A stretch of DNA of 64,000 nt. Origin: Prorocentrum cordatum. Its lineage: Eukaryota; Sar; Dinophyceae; Prorocentrales; Prorocentraceae. The notes beneath the pieces are model-generated. The model searched no databases, had not been told where the DNA came from, and worked only from the letters and a program-made list of their open reading frames with translations. The stretch is taken from contig CAUYUJ010018703.1 of NCBI GenBank assembly GCA_963575745.1, positions 28,228 to 92,227 on the forward strand, in the 5' to 3' direction. A program made the translations under genes and the position numbers. Shown here one piece after another: positions 23,616 through 35,310 of the stretch; the first letter of the stretch is position 1, and the number at the start of each line of letters is the position of its first letter.

Positions 23616-24841
23616 ATTCCTCCTCGTCCCCCTCCCGCTTCCTCTTTGCCCCCCGCTTGTCCTCCAGACTCATCTGCCATTTTTCCTCCTCCATCCTACA
23701 CAGCAGCACATTGTTTGTGCATTTCTTATTATTCCAGACTTCTTTGATATTTGTGGGGGGCCAAGTTCCTTTCATGCCGAATTCTTCAGTCCTGGGCCTC
23801 TTCCTGGCCACTCGGGGGCCAGGGACAATTCGAAACGAGCACACTTAGACATGAGCACAGTCAGAAAGGAACGACGTGAAGCCTCTTCCGATTGGAGGCC
23901 CAGGTCCTCTAGGACACCCGTCGGCGGATAGAGAAACGAGTCAGCAGACCGGGAGGGGGTGGGTGGGAGTGGGAGGATGTCAGAGATGGCGCGAGAGCGC
24001 CAAGCTCGTCCTCCGCCCCCCTCCTCCACCTCTCCCTCGCCCTCCCGCGCGGCCCTGGGCGTCCAGAGCTCGTGTGGGGGATCGACTACATAATTGATTT
24101 GCCCCAAAAATGATACCCCGCAGGGTCTGCGTAGAAAAACGCATGCCCCGCAGACGTACGAAACATTCTGCGTTTGTGCTGAAGACTCGGCGGGCAAATC
24201 AAGATTTGGGTACATTAAATTCTGTAGCCGATCCCCTAGTCGAGAAGCGGCGCCCCAGGCCCTGCAAGTGACACCTTCATGGGGCTGGAGCCCACGAGCA
24301 CAGGGGTCCTCCAGCGGCCTGGACCGTTTCCCCTGGGCCGACCTTTCCTCCCGAGCGTTTTTGTTGTTTGGCCCCCAGGGTCCAGCAGTGCCCCCCCCCC
24401 CCGAGCCCGAACGTTTTCAAAGAGCTCTCCGTCCCGATTCTGTTGCGCACCGAGAGGGGGGCAGTGTCGGTCCCCCCTCCTTTCCCCCCTTCTGATCTCG
24501 AGGCGTACGAGGGGGACTTTTGGACGGGAGGGTGCGTGCCCATGGCCAGAAGTGCAAGCTGCAGCGTTTGCCCAGGTGGGGGGGGGGGTACTTTCTCAAA
24601 ACTGGGATCGCGCTGGGCGCCTCGTAATAGGCGTGGTATGACTCGTGACCATGCTTTTCCGCATTGCGCACAGAATTCGGCACAAGGATGCGAGGGCAGA
24701 CCCGAGGAGGGGAGGGCGAGGAGGAGGAGCGCGAGGAGGAGGAGGAGGAGCCTCAAGGAGGCCCAAGTGGCGCAAGGAGTGGCCCCACGGTTCTTTTTCG
24801 AGCGATTCGAGCGATTCCAGGCCCGACCGATTGCGGCCGCC
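22021..24841. other. No gene seen; several short tandem repeats
   Basis: 22180-22270 holds TTCTTAGAAGCAAGAACAGG reiterations. 22370-22490 is a one-arm copy of the 2231-2407 foldback family. 22690-22850 has GTTCCTTATGCGTTATT units. 23030-23270 is CTC/CCT-rich and 23580-23615 is (CTG)n. 24717-24760 is (GGA)n. No gene is recognised before the LINE remnant. Confidence 0.5.
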
Positions 24842-25693
24842 ATGTTCTGCGAAGATTGTGGCAAGATGAAGGACGGCGATTGCAGCGGTGGGCGATCGCG
24901 GAGTCGTGGGAAGGATGGACGCGGAAAAGGCACGCTTAGCGAGGAGGCCTAATCGACCATCAATGCCATCAACAGGAACACCAGCGGGAAGATTGAGCCC
25001 GTCGACACGAAGATGAAAGCCATGAGTGACCCTATGAATACCATGGACACCAACCTTCAGACCATTAAAAAACATATCGATGAGCAGGGGACACGCCTCG
25101 ACGCCCTTGAGCAGGAAATCCACAAGCTGAAGACCAACGGGATTCAAATAATCGATGCAGAGGATGGGAGGAACAGGCGCACAGAAGGGCCGAGGAACCA
25201 GAGAATGTCGATCGTCATCAGGGGATTCCCTGACAACGCGAACAATCATTCAGGACAGGCCGGAGGATGTACTCGAGTTCTTCGCACTCGGAAGTTCACG
25301 TGCACCCTGGGTATCATCGTTTTCAAGACCAGCGCTGTGATGTGGAAGGATCACGAGGGGCAGAAGTTCAAGCACGAAAGCAGTGACTATTGGCACACCA
25401 TCGAAACCACCAGGGACGAGCACCAGCTCAGCAAGAGGGTTTGGAAGGCTATCACTGGCTTGCGCAATCACCTGGTGAGCAACTCTATATGCACGCAGAG
25501 GGAGGTCCAGAAATGGGTGGGCGGGGACAGGGAGAAGGGATATGTCTTCTACCGGCAGGGCGGGACTGGAGCCATCAATAAGGTGTTTGAGAGGAATGGT
25601 ACCGGGTACGAGCTACGCTTGGGCCAGTCAGCGACGGCGGTCCAGCTCCAGTTCGACTTCCAGGCCAACCTCACAACCTACACCATCGGGTGA
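24842..25693 (+). pseudogene. LINE 1 ORF1-like region
   Basis: Starting at the ATG at 24842 (MFCEDCGKMKDGDC, two CxxC-like cysteines near the start) one frame runs to TGA at 25691, broken only by an in-frame TAA at 24950-24952. After the TAA the reading continues with a helical, charged segment (TINAINRNTSGK; TNLQTIKKHIDEQGTRLDAL, likely a short coiled coil) and an RRM-like stretch around MSIVIRGFP. Such an order (coiled coil, RRM-like, C-terminal domain) is common for LINE ORF1 proteins. The next ORF starts 6 bases after the TGA in the same frame. Family assignment is inferred from position and general features. Confidence 0.45.
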
Positions 25694-25699
25694 CTGAGC

Positions 25700-27115
25700 A
25701 TGGGGGAATCTGAAGAGACGTTGGCGGGGAATCTCAACATTGTATCATGGAATGTTGTTGGAGTGAGCCAGACGTCCTTGGACGACTTCCTCGAAGATCT
25801 CGGGGACGAATTGGAGTGGGACTCCTTCTGCAAGAACTCACCGCCACTGGCGCGAGTTGGGAGACAGAGTCGTGCGACGGCCAGTCGATCTACATGCAAC
25901 CTCCAGGCTTGGGGCGTTGGTGTGGGGCCATCGCTGTGCGAAGTACGTTAGCGAATAAGGTGGACAAGGATCCTTTCCACAGCGAGGGTCGGGAATGTTC
26001 TTTGACTTTACGGTTGGAGACACGACCTTTACTTTGCGTTTGTGCGCATTTGGACGCAGGGTGCGTTTTAAATTCTTATTTTGAGTCGTTGGATGACGTA
26101 GCGGTGTTGCTGAGCAGGGCGAAATGTACAATCCTGCAGTGGTGTTCGGCGTGGATGCTCAGGGCAGAGCTGGGCCTGCGGATTGGGACGAGTGCGAGGA
26201 TGACCCGCCCATCTTGGGCGCGCGTTGCGAATGTGCCAAACGAACGAAAGGAGACGCGTTTGTACTGGTTTGTATGGAGCATGATCTGGTTAACCACAAT
26301 ACCATGTCCATGTCTGGTGGACATCATTTTACATATTGCACAGAGCGGTGTGGACCGAGACAGATAGACGATATCTGCTCCAACATCCAAGCTCGTCGCG
26401 TTGCCGCGTGTGGCCCATTGGACTCAACGGCGACAGTGTCTGATCATCGACCAGTCCGTGTTTCACTTAGACACTCTGGTCAATATATGGTCAGCTCTCG
26501 AGCGATGCGGGAATCTTGTACGCCTTTGAATTGGAGAGAATCGACAACAGGTTACAACGACAGCATCTGGGCAAAATTGGGACTACCAGAACAGTTGCCG
26601 GCCGGCGATCGCGACAGCATTCACATATACACTGGTGGATCTTGCAAGAAGATACCCAGAAGCACTTTGCTTGCAGGTTGGGGTTTTGCGGTCTCCGATT
26701 CGGGCGGTATTCCGAATGGCGATGGCCGGCTCCTGTTGGATGCTTGTGGGCCAGTCGTTATCCAACCGGGCCCAAAATATTGCATTGGGGCCACCAAGAG
26801 GACAAACAACACAGCGGATAAGAGCGTTTGCGTCGAGGTGTTGCTTTTTTCTTCTTGGCCACGCGACTGCTGGATGCGATTTATGACGTCGTGGGAAATG
26901 CTTGCGCGCGCGGACTTAAAGTGCGCCAGGGTTTGGCCGCCAACGGGTTCGAGCCAAAGGGCAACGTTGCGTTGGCAGTGCTGCTCGTGTATCTCCTGAC
27001 CGAAGTCAAAAGGCATCTTGCCGTTTCGGTGCATTGGATTCCCGGCCGCAGAGGAATCTTCGCGAACGAATTGGCGGACAAGCTGGCGGCCAGAGGGGGC
27101 GATGTCGCCCGCCGA
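25700..27115 (+). pseudogene. LINE 1 endonuclease and RNase H region
   Basis: The start (NIVSWNVVGVSQTSLDDFL) is the typical first strand of an AP-like endonuclease (EEP fold). The frame then shifts near 25830 (LLLQE ... HLDAG ... YFESLDDVAVLL) and again near 26130 (VVFGVDAQ, then SDHRPVRVSL, the conserved catalytic SDH motif). Downstream in the same frame is an RNase H: IYTGGSCKK (the usual YTDGS, with the first catalytic Asp replaced by Gly), AGWGFAV, GATKRTNNTADKS. A further shift near 26830 leads to HWIPGRRGIFANELADKL, the RNase H C-terminal signature. Several frame breaks and the D-to-G change mark it as dead. No RT lies between endonuclease and RNase H. Confidence 0.7.
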
Positions 27116-27639
27116 TCAGAATGGTGGACTCGTCCGTGCTGCCTACCAGGGTGGCGCGCGGATGGCTTTCAGTGGGCCCTCGCGAGTTCGAATGTCGACA
27201 GCAGCGTAAGCATCGAAACTGGCGTGCGACATCGACCACATGCGAAGCCGAAGCGACAACAGCATGGGGAACGATGCCAAGCCCGATCGTCGTTGGACCG
27301 AGTCTGCCCCGACAGTGCGCCAGTCGCACACCTGAAGGATGCCGCCCAAGCCACGGCTAACGCCGCGACCAAACATGGCGCGCCGAAGCGTTGCATGCCC
27401 CCGAAAATACCCCATGGTCATCAAGATATTCGGGCGTTGAGGAGGGCAAGACGGGATCGAACATAGAGCGGCGACCAACGAAACGACATACATTGTCTTG
27501 GGAAGTCTGTCGGTTAAGACGCAAAGTCCGAGGCCCCCAACAAGCTGCGCGGCTTTCAGCATGCCATCAAGACAGCCCGTGCATCGACAATCGCACCAAG
27601 ACGGAAGAATTCTGCTCTTCCACAGGGTTTTCATGATCA
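27116..27639 (+). other. LINE 1 linker between RNase H and RT
   Basis: Short open segments in different frames without recognisable motifs connect the RNase H to the RT. By position it should be element-internal linker sequence, heavily decayed. Confidence 0.4.
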
Positions 27640-28561
27640 TGTTGACGAGGACATCTCGTACAACGCGGAGGACGAGATCCAGCAGGTATTAACACAATAC
27701 TTCGGCAATTCGTTCGAGGGCGGCGGCGACTCCACCATGCAGGACTGGATTTGGAAGTCTCGGGAGTGGGAAGACCATAGAAAATTGGCGGAGATCACTG
27801 GTTCTTTGGTTCAGCGGGTGGCATTCACTCTCAAGTCTGGGAAATCGTGCGCCGACGACCGGGTAGTGGCAGATTTTCTTCGATTTGGAGGGCGATGTCT
27901 TCGAGGCGATGGCAATGACCTTCAACGTTCGAGTATGCAATCATCCGAGCGAAGGTGACGATGATTCTTGGACTCATCAACGCGTTAGTTCGGTGACGAA
28001 GCGCGCCGAGCCCTTCGCGATCCAGCGCTTCGGGCTTCTTGCGCTGATCCCCGTTCTCTATAAGTTGAACTCGAAAGTCTTGCTCGTTTTGGCGTGTCCG
28101 GCAGTTGGGGTGTTGCAGCCGCCGCAATTTGCTTTCCGACAGGGCCACTGCGCGCACGAGCCAATCACCATTCCGCGGAACGTCATTGAGAATGCGATTG
28201 AATGGCAAGTGCGCGTTTTTATTTTGGACGGGAACACGCGCGAAGCGCACGACTGCACGAGACATCGCACGTGCATTCAGGGATTGGCCCAGGAAGGAAT
28301 ATCGGACATATTGATTGCAGGATGGGTCCGGGAACTCCGCCGCGCACGCGCAACGTTCGAGCTCTCTCCGTCCTTGCAGTCCGAGCCGGTCTGAAGACGC
28401 AGATATTTGTTGCGAGGTGGCTTGGCTGCTCCTGCCGTCTCCAGCGCTGCTCTAGACATGCGTGTCGCTGCTTCCTTGGAGTGGTGTCACGACAAGGAGT
28501 TTGGAGTACGACTGCATGGCGACCGCTGGGTGACTTAAGTTATCTGTGCTCATAATTTCTG
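27640..28561 (+). pseudogene. LINE 1 reverse transcriptase, fingers and first palm part
   Basis: Pieces in successive frames resemble LINE RT blocks: YNAEDEIQQVLTQYFGNSF, LKSGKSCADDRVVADFL (block 0/1), then from about 27985 KRAEPFAIQRFGLLALIPVL with YKLNSKVLL, QFAFRQGHCAHEP, NVIENAIEWQVRVFILDGN and TREAHDCT (motif A, usual D...AFD). After GISDILIAGWVRELRR a TGA at 28392 breaks the frame; beyond it AAPAVSSAALDM (motif B region) and LSYLC at about 28543, where homology stops just before the catalytic FADD-like motif. Confidence 0.65.
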
Positions 28562-31500
28562 TGACCGCGCAAGAAACCGCCGCAGCCGGAAGTTTTGGAC
28601 GTCATTGAAATGATGTTTTTTGTCGGTCGTTTCTGCGTTGCGGTTGTCGTTGGCGAGTGTTGCGGGCTTGACGCAACGCTTTCGCGAAAGGTTGCAGCCT
28701 GGCCACTTGCGGCGGTTTTCCCGTGGAGATCCCCTTCAATGTGCTTTCGCAAGGCTGAGTGCGGATCGCGCGCGGCGGGGTCCGTTTGCCACAACCCATG
28801 CGCGCGCTGATAAGGGGAGGTCGTGGTAGTAAAAAATGTGGTCTCTGCGGCATTGCAGCACTATGGTTAAGGCGGCGCGTAACGCCGGTTTCGCTTATCA
28901 GCTGCGCATGTCTTGCATGGGCGGATTGCCCCCGCGCAGCTATGCTTCGCGCGGCTTGATTGCGCCGGTTTTGGGCGACGATGCGTTCGTTCATGCGGGC
29001 AGAGCGCCTCCGCGTGGCGAGGCCTCGCGTAGCGTCTAGCATGCCGCCAAGTTTGTTCCTTCTGGGCTATCGCCCCCCCCGCCCCCCTTCCCTTCTAGGC
29101 GGCGCGCCAAAACATAGGAATGCCGTTCCTTCTGTTTTGTTCAGCGCTTGCGCTTGCCACGTTCGCTTGGGCGGTGATCAATCAGCGGTTCGCCTGTCGC
29201 CGGGCCTCTTCCCCTTGCCCTACCCTTCCCTCTCATCGCATTGTTTGTTTTGAGTTTTCTCGCTGCGCGCATTTCAAAATGGAGAGCCCGGTCGTCTCGT
29301 GGAGAGCGCGACTTCGTTGACAAGTCATACGCACTACGGTTGCGTGTGAAGAACCAAGCGCTCGCGTTATGCCGATTTGTTCGCAGCGCGTCCCGCGCTC
29401 TGCGATTGCGCGTGTTTCGGCGTGGTGAGTTCTAGAGCGCCGCCAAGAAAACCGTATTACGCGACAGATCGTCGCCCATGCCCGTGCAATGGCCGCAACA
29501 TGGGACACGCTGATCCACGTCGTTTCGGGGCGCACTCCTTCGTTTTCGTTGTCGTCCCCCCCGCTCTTCCGCCCCCCCGTCGTGAGTCCCCTTATGTTTC
29601 TGCCTCATTCTGCGTCCGTTGTTCTTGCCTCTCTTGGGTCTCTCGCGGGTTACTCTCAGGCCGCATTGGGCTTGTCACGGGGTCCTGCTGGGTTGTTTTG
29701 GGGTCCTTTGGGGGCACTCTTGGGCTGTTCTTTGGCTCCGTGGAACACTTCGGGGCCATCGTGGGCCGTCGTGAGCCCCCCCCTTGGGTGTCAGCTGGTG
29801 CCCTCTGGGCGTCTGCCCGCCTCCATGGCGGTTTCTTGGGCTTGCTTGCGGATTAGCGGATGCAGTGAAGGTGCGGCGGTGACGGCATCAGACTCGCGTT
29901 CAGGTCTCGTCTGAACAGTTGCGCCGCGTTTCCAAGTGGGGTGGCTAGTTGAGGGCCTCCGGCGGCCACTCTGGGGAGTTTGAATTTTGGGTCCCCCCGC
30001 TCCAAGAGAACATGGTGGACGTAAGGAACCTTCGGGTTCCTTAATAAATCCCCCTCTGGGGGCCTCGATGGTCCCATAGCACGAGACATCTGTCGATCCA
30101 CGAAATTTAATAAGGAGTTCCCCGGGTACCAAATAAGGTCCTTATTTGGGTGCCCGGCGGTCCCACAATTCAGGGCCTTAGTTTGGTTCTCGGCGGTCGC
30201 AGGTCCCACAGGATTCAAAGATCTGACAGGTCCCACAGGTCCCACAGTTCCCACATGGCCCACAAGTTTCGCAGATCTCGCATGTCGCGCAGGTCTTGCA
30301 GTCCCCGCAGGTCCCACATGTCCCACAGGTCCCGCGCGTCTGTCAGGCCTTGCAGGTCCCACTGGTCCCACAATTCCCATAGGTCCCACGGGCCCCACGG
30401 GTCCCACAACTCCCCCAAGGCCCACAATTGTCGCAACTCTCACAAGTCCCGCATGTCCCGCGTATCCCGCATATCCCACAGGTCCCGCAGGTCCAGCAAA
30501 TCTTGCAGGCGCCGCAGGCCTCGCAAGTCTGGAAGGTCTCGCAGGCCACACACGTCCCATTGGTCCAACAAATCCCATCGTTCTCACATGTCCCATGAAT
30601 CCTAGAGGTCCCACAGGTTCCACATGTCCCATCGCTCCCATACCGCCCACAGGTCCCACAGGCCCCGCAGGTCACGCAGGTCTCGTCGATCCTGCAGGCC
30701 CCTCATGTCTCACAGGACCCACATGCCCGACAGGTCCCACAGTTCCAAGAAGTCTCGCAGGCCGCGCAAGTTCCACAGGCCCACCTGATCCCACAGAACG
30801 CACATGTCCTGCACGCCCCCAAGGTCTTACACTTCCCACAGGCACAGCGGGTTCCACAGGTCCCTCTGGACCCACAGGTCCAGCAGGTCTCACAGGTCCT
30901 ACAGGTTCTCACGGGCGACACAGGTCCCACGGGTCCCACAGGTCCGACGGGTCCCACCAGTCCCACAAGTCCCACGTGTCTCGCAAGTCTTACAGGCCGC
31001 ACAGGTCCCACAGGTCCCACAGGCCCCACAGGCCCCACAGGCCCCACAGGTCTCACAGGTTTTTCATGTCCCGCAGGCCCCACAGGTTCCGTATTTCCCA
31101 CTGACCCCACAAATCCTACAGGTCTCGCAGGTCTCTTTGTTCCCGCAGGTCCCACAAGTCGAGGTCCCACAGGTCCCACAGCTCCAGCAGGGCTCGTTTG
31201 TCCCGGAGGTCCGACAAGTCCCAGAGGTCCTACAGGCCCCGGAGGGTTCGCGGGTTTCGTAAGTTCCGCGAGTCCCGCAGGTTCCACAGGTCCCGCAGGT
31301 CCCGCATGTCCCACAGGTCCCACAGGTTTCACAGCTCCATCTGGTCTTGAAGGCCTCGATAGTCCCACATGTGCTGCAGGTTCCACAGGTCTCTCCTGAC
31401 ACCTTTTGCTGCTTTCAGGGTGCATTGCCAGGGTATGCTTCGAAGTACTGGCGCACTTAATTGCTTGAGCTGCGCGCAGTGCCGCATGGGGCCATGAGCG

Positions 31501-31590
31501 CAAGCGGGAAACGCTGCCCCACAAATGCGGAATTCCGCCCGTCCTGGATGTTTTATGCGAACTTGCGGAGGCGGTGGTTTCCATCGTGGT
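28562..31590. other. About 3 kb of foreign DNA splitting the LINE 1 RT
   Basis: RT homology stops at 28561 (AATTTCTG) and resumes at 31591 (ATTCTGGTTGTTCGC, encoding FWLFATS), so everything between is an insertion in or near the codons following the catalytic motif. The short ATTTCTG/ATTCTG similarity at the two joints could be a target-site remnant. The block holds G/C-rich unique DNA (28562-29600), GGGGTCC/CTTTGGGGG units (29640-29770) and the 9-bp minisatellite below. It carries no recognisable gene. Confidence 0.6.
29990..31400. repeat. 9-bp minisatellite (GGTCCCACA)n, about 1.4 kb
   Basis: Degenerate head-to-tail 9-mers such as GGTCCCACA, GGTCCCGCA and GGCCCCACA, clearest from 30190 onward. 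Because 9 is a multiple of 3, both strands stay open and translate as collagen-like G-P-x/G-x-x patterns (for example GPTGPAG). The repeat and the absence of start or stop context argue against a real collagen gene. Confidence 0.85.
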
Positions 31591-32443
31591 CATTCTGGTT
31601 GTTCGCGACGTCGCCTAGCATGCTTTCGGACATGACAGAGAAGTGGTTCGAATTGCTACAGCAATGTGGATGGTCCGTGCCGCTCCAGGAGACAACTTGG
31701 TGCACGACGGCAGCAAATGAGCAACATGTCCAAGTCCACGCGCGAGGACAACTACTACCCAAAGCCTCCCGGAACGAGGGTTTCAAGGCGCTGGGAACGC
31801 AAATCGCATTCAGCACTTGCTAGTCGGTAGAGCTCACATTGCGCAGCGATAAGGCCTGAGGAGTTTTCTACAAGTACAAGTCCATCTTATGTTGCCACAG
31901 GGATCCTTTTGCACGACGGCTCCACCTATTACAGATCCTCGTCGACAGCTGTTTGTTTTTGTTTTCGGGAAGTTGGGTGCTGACGCGGGATCAACAGACG
32001 CAGCTACGACGAGCACAACAGGCAAGGGTCAGACAAATGCTTAGATTCAAACGCGGGCCATACGAGGCTCGCGACGCATTATTCTACAGAGTTGGCAGGA
32101 GGGTCAGAGTTGCCTTGACGAGCGCTGGGATCGAGATGTGGGGCGCCACGTAGTTCCGCGCAGTTTTCACATGGGCCGGACATTTACAGAGAGCCGGCAA
32201 GAAGGATCCGAACCGGCTGAGTAACAAGGCGATGAAGTACAATAATTGGTAATGGTTTCAATCGACTATGGCTGCACTCCGATAAAACCAGCTTCATTGC
32301 TGGAAACTCCGAACGTGGAGATGGGAAACGACATTGCACATGCTATTTGAACGTGCCGGCGAGATCTGGCACACGGCGGCTTCAGACAAGCGGCGGTGGA
32401 ACGATCTTCTGGACCAGCTTGTTGCCCGCAGCATCAACACATA
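31591..32443 (+). pseudogene. LINE 1 reverse transcriptase thumb and C-terminal tail
   Basis: Resumes with FWLFATSPSMLSDMTEKWFE, then GWSVPLQETTWCTTA and EGFKALGTQIAF, the conserved blocks that follow the RT catalytic motif in dinoflagellate-type LINEs. After frame changes the tail continues with GSWVLTRDQQTQLRRAQQ, RQMLRFKRGPYEARDALFY, FTWAGHLQRAGKKDPNRLS, HCWKLRTWRWETTLH and AGEIWHTAASDKRRWNDLLD, ending in TAA at 32441. Stops at about 32152 and 32249 show decay. Confidence 0.65.
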
Positions 32444-32932
32444 ATTTCGTCGCAGAAGGGGTGCCGTTCAATATTTCTACTTCACCAAGTGAGCGAGAGC
32501 AGGTGAAGGGTTTCCTCCCGCGGTCGCCTGCCCGATTGCGCCTTGGACTTGGATTTGGAGGCGGAGGAGGAGGAGGAGGAGGAGGAGGAGGAGGAGGAGG
32601 AGGAGGAGGAGGAGAAGAGGAGGAGGGGAGGAGGAGGAGGAAGAGGAACAAGAACAGGAGCAGGAGCAGGAGCAGGAACAGGAGTAGGAGGAGGACGAGG
32701 AGGAGGAGGAGGAAAAGGAGGAGGATTAGGAGCAGGAACAGGAGGAGAAGGAGGAGGAGGAGGACGAGGAGGAGGAGGAGGAGGCCGAGGAGAGGAGGAA
32801 GACGCATAGTAATACTAATAATAATCATAACCGTAATAATAATATACTACTACTTACTATACTACTACTACTACTACTACTTTACTACTACTACTATTAC
32901 TATACTTAATACTACTACTGCTGCTGCTGCCT

Positions 32933-32965
<33 letters not shown>

Positions 32966-33001
32966 ACTACTACTACTACGACTTACTTACTACTACTACT
33001 A

Positions 33002-33037
<36 letters not shown>

Positions 33038-33040
33038 TTT

Positions 33041-33079
<39 letters not shown>

Positions 33080-33125
33080 GTACTAGTACTAGTACGACTA
33101 CTACTCTTACTACTACTACCACTAT

Positions 33126-33217
<92 letters not shown>

Positions 33218-34055
33218 AGAACAATAACATTAATACAGATAATAATAATGGTAATCGTACGAATATGAATATTAATACTAGTAGTAATACTAATATTTGT
33301 AAGAGTAATAGTAATAAAGATACGAATAATAGAAACATATAAGAGTATTCAAGACACTAATAACGTTACTCTTAAAAGTAGTAGCGATGATGATTCTAAC
33401 AATATTAATGCGAATAATAATAAGACTAATAATAAGAATGCTAATAATGCTACTACTAAGAAAAAGAAAAACTAATCAGTAAGAAGGAGGAGGAGGAGGA
33501 GGAGGAGGAGGAGGAGGAGGAGGAGGAGGGCAATTGCTTCTCAAATTGGGGTTCTCGCCCGAATCGTTGACCCACCGGGTGCTGGTCGTTTCAGGGGGCG
33601 CTTCTTCTGTTGAAGCGCCAACATTGCAAAAACTCATGCGGGGAGTATTCTTGAGACGGGAGGGCATATTTTCGCACCTTTGGCGCACACTGTGTGAACT
33701 CTGATGGCCCTCCTCCTCCTCCTCCTCCTCCTCCTCCTCCTCCTCCTCCCCTGGCCTTAATTTTCTTTCGCTGTCAGCCTTGGTAGAGCGATCAATCAGT
33801 CGGGGCTCCCGCTGCGGGGGGCCTTCACACGTGGTATGTACTGCGCACGGTCGGTCACACAATTCGAAATTCGTGTTCGATTGCTGTTTAGTCGGGGATC
33901 CTTCGACTCGGCCCGTTACCGCTTCGCCGCCGCCTCCTCCTCCTCCTCCTCCTCCCCCTCCCCCCTCCTCCTCCTCCCTCCTCCTCCTCCTCCTCCTCCT
34001 CTCTCCTCCTCCTCCTCCCTCCCCCTCCTCCTCCCTCCTCCTCCTCCTCCCCTCA
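32444..34055. repeat. Spacer with (GGA)n, (ACT)n and (CCT)n microsatellites
   Basis: (GGA)n at 32566-32800, (ACT)n at 32840-33220, AAT-rich degenerate triplets at 33220-33475, (GGA)n at 33483-33530, (CCT)n at 33711-33750 and again at 33925-34055. The last tract abuts the 5' truncation of LINE 2. No gene is supported. Confidence 0.8.
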
Positions 34056-34058
34056 GGC

Positions 34059-35310
34059 AACTGGTTCTGGTACCCAGGAGCGTCAGCAGTTGCCTTCTCA
34101 CTTGAAGGAGCGGTGCCAGGACAGCAGCTAGGCGACGTAATTTTCAACTACGTAATGGCAGCATGCGTGAAGGAAGCTCAGCAGGGGCTGCAGGAACTGG
34201 AGCTCGATCTACGTATACCTATATCATTACATGCATCAATGTCTGACATGATGCAGCACGCTCCAGACACTATGCGAGGAGGATTGGAAATATGTGTTTT
34301 TTCGATGATGGTGCGATTGTCGTTCTAGGAGCAGCCCTGCACTTGCTTGAAGCTGCGCCCAAGGTAGCGGCGGTGGTAGCTGCCAGCTTTGTGAGAAGAG
34401 GACTCAGGCTCAACTTCGCTGCAGGCAAGACGGAGGTGCTGTTTCAACTCAGAGGAATTGGCGCCAAGCGTGCCAAACGGGAGTTATGGCTCGAGCGAGA
34501 AGGCCGCTTCGAGATCCAATCAAAGCTCCTAGGACGCTTCACTTTGCTCGCAGTGAGGACATACCCACACTTGGGCACGCAGCTAGACGAACTGGGATCC
34601 ATCGGGCCCGAGCTGGCCCATCGGGAAGCGTCTGTGAGGTCGTCCAGTACACTACTGCGTAGACGGGTCTTTGGCTCCCCTATTGGGCTCCCACCGCAGG
34701 CCACTCTGCACTTTGTGGACACGCTTATTTTCGCGGGCCTCCTCTACAATGCAGGTACATGGCCAGAACTCACGGAAGCTCAGCACGCGCACATCCAGCA
34801 CCTGATCATCAACAAATATCGTCAGGTTTTGAGGGCCCCTCAGAAGGACTCTGAAGCTGACCCCGACAGGCTCATACTAGCAAGGGTACGACGGGCGGAT
34901 CTACGTGCAGTGCTTAGAGTACACAGGCTACGCTTGCTAGGTCGCCTATTACACCATGGCACACCTACACTACGCAGCCTACTTGCACATGCGTACCGCA
35001 AGGCTCACATACACAAACATACGTGGCTACACAGAGTACTACATGATTTACAGTGGGTGCGGACCACCAACCACCGACTTCGTGAGATGCCAGATCCAGC
35101 TGAGGACTTCCAGGCATGGGAAGTTCGAATTTCGCAGTCACTCTCAGCTTGGAAGAAGGTATTGCATGTCACCCTTGCTGCGCATGCTGATGCAGCGGCA
35201 AGAGCAGCCTTGGCGGACAAGGCACAGCAGGATTTCTTTCAACTTGTGCACCCGGCAGGAGTACCGATACCGATCGCGAACGTGAATCACCCTCTTCATC
35301 CCCCCCACAG
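34059..35310 (+). pseudogene. LINE 2 RT fragment: motif B to thumb and connection
   Basis: Frame of 34107: EGAVPGQQLGDVIFNYVMAA matches RT motif B (G.xPGxxLxDxxF). After a T-run frameshift, CFFDDGAIVVL is motif C with the catalytic Asp pair intact. Then RRGLRLNFAAGKTEVLF (motif D/E region), LGTQLDELG, and a long helical region (YNAGTWPELTEAQ, RQVLRAP, RLRLLGRLLHHGTP) typical of the LINE thumb and C-terminus. The frame stays open for over 1.2 kb. RT palm motifs A and upstream are missing. Confidence 0.7.

Larger units (their letters stand above)
24842..32443 (+). mobile_element. Degraded LINE-type retrotransposon 1, interrupted
   Basis: A non-LTR element can be followed in order: ORF1-like (24842-25693), AP-type endonuclease (25700-26480), RNase H (26600-27115), RT fingers/palm (about 27640-28561), a foreign block (28562-31590), the rest of RT and the C-terminal tail ending in TAA at 32441-32443. 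Fragments lie in different frames, so it is not functional as read. The domain order EN-RNH-RT is unusual; RNase H normally follows RT in LINEs that have it. No target-site duplication or poly-A tail was identified. Confidence 0.75.

Noticed and set aside
30150-31262. Collagen-like proteins on both strands
   Set aside because: The 9-bp tandem repeat explains the G-x-y pattern and the open frames; no start, signal peptide or flanking domain is present, and the region lies inside an insertion in a dead LINE.
33476-34147. Minus-strand Glu/Arg/Gly-rich frame
   Set aside because: Complement of (CCT)n tracts and of the LINE 2 RT motif B region; no independent support.
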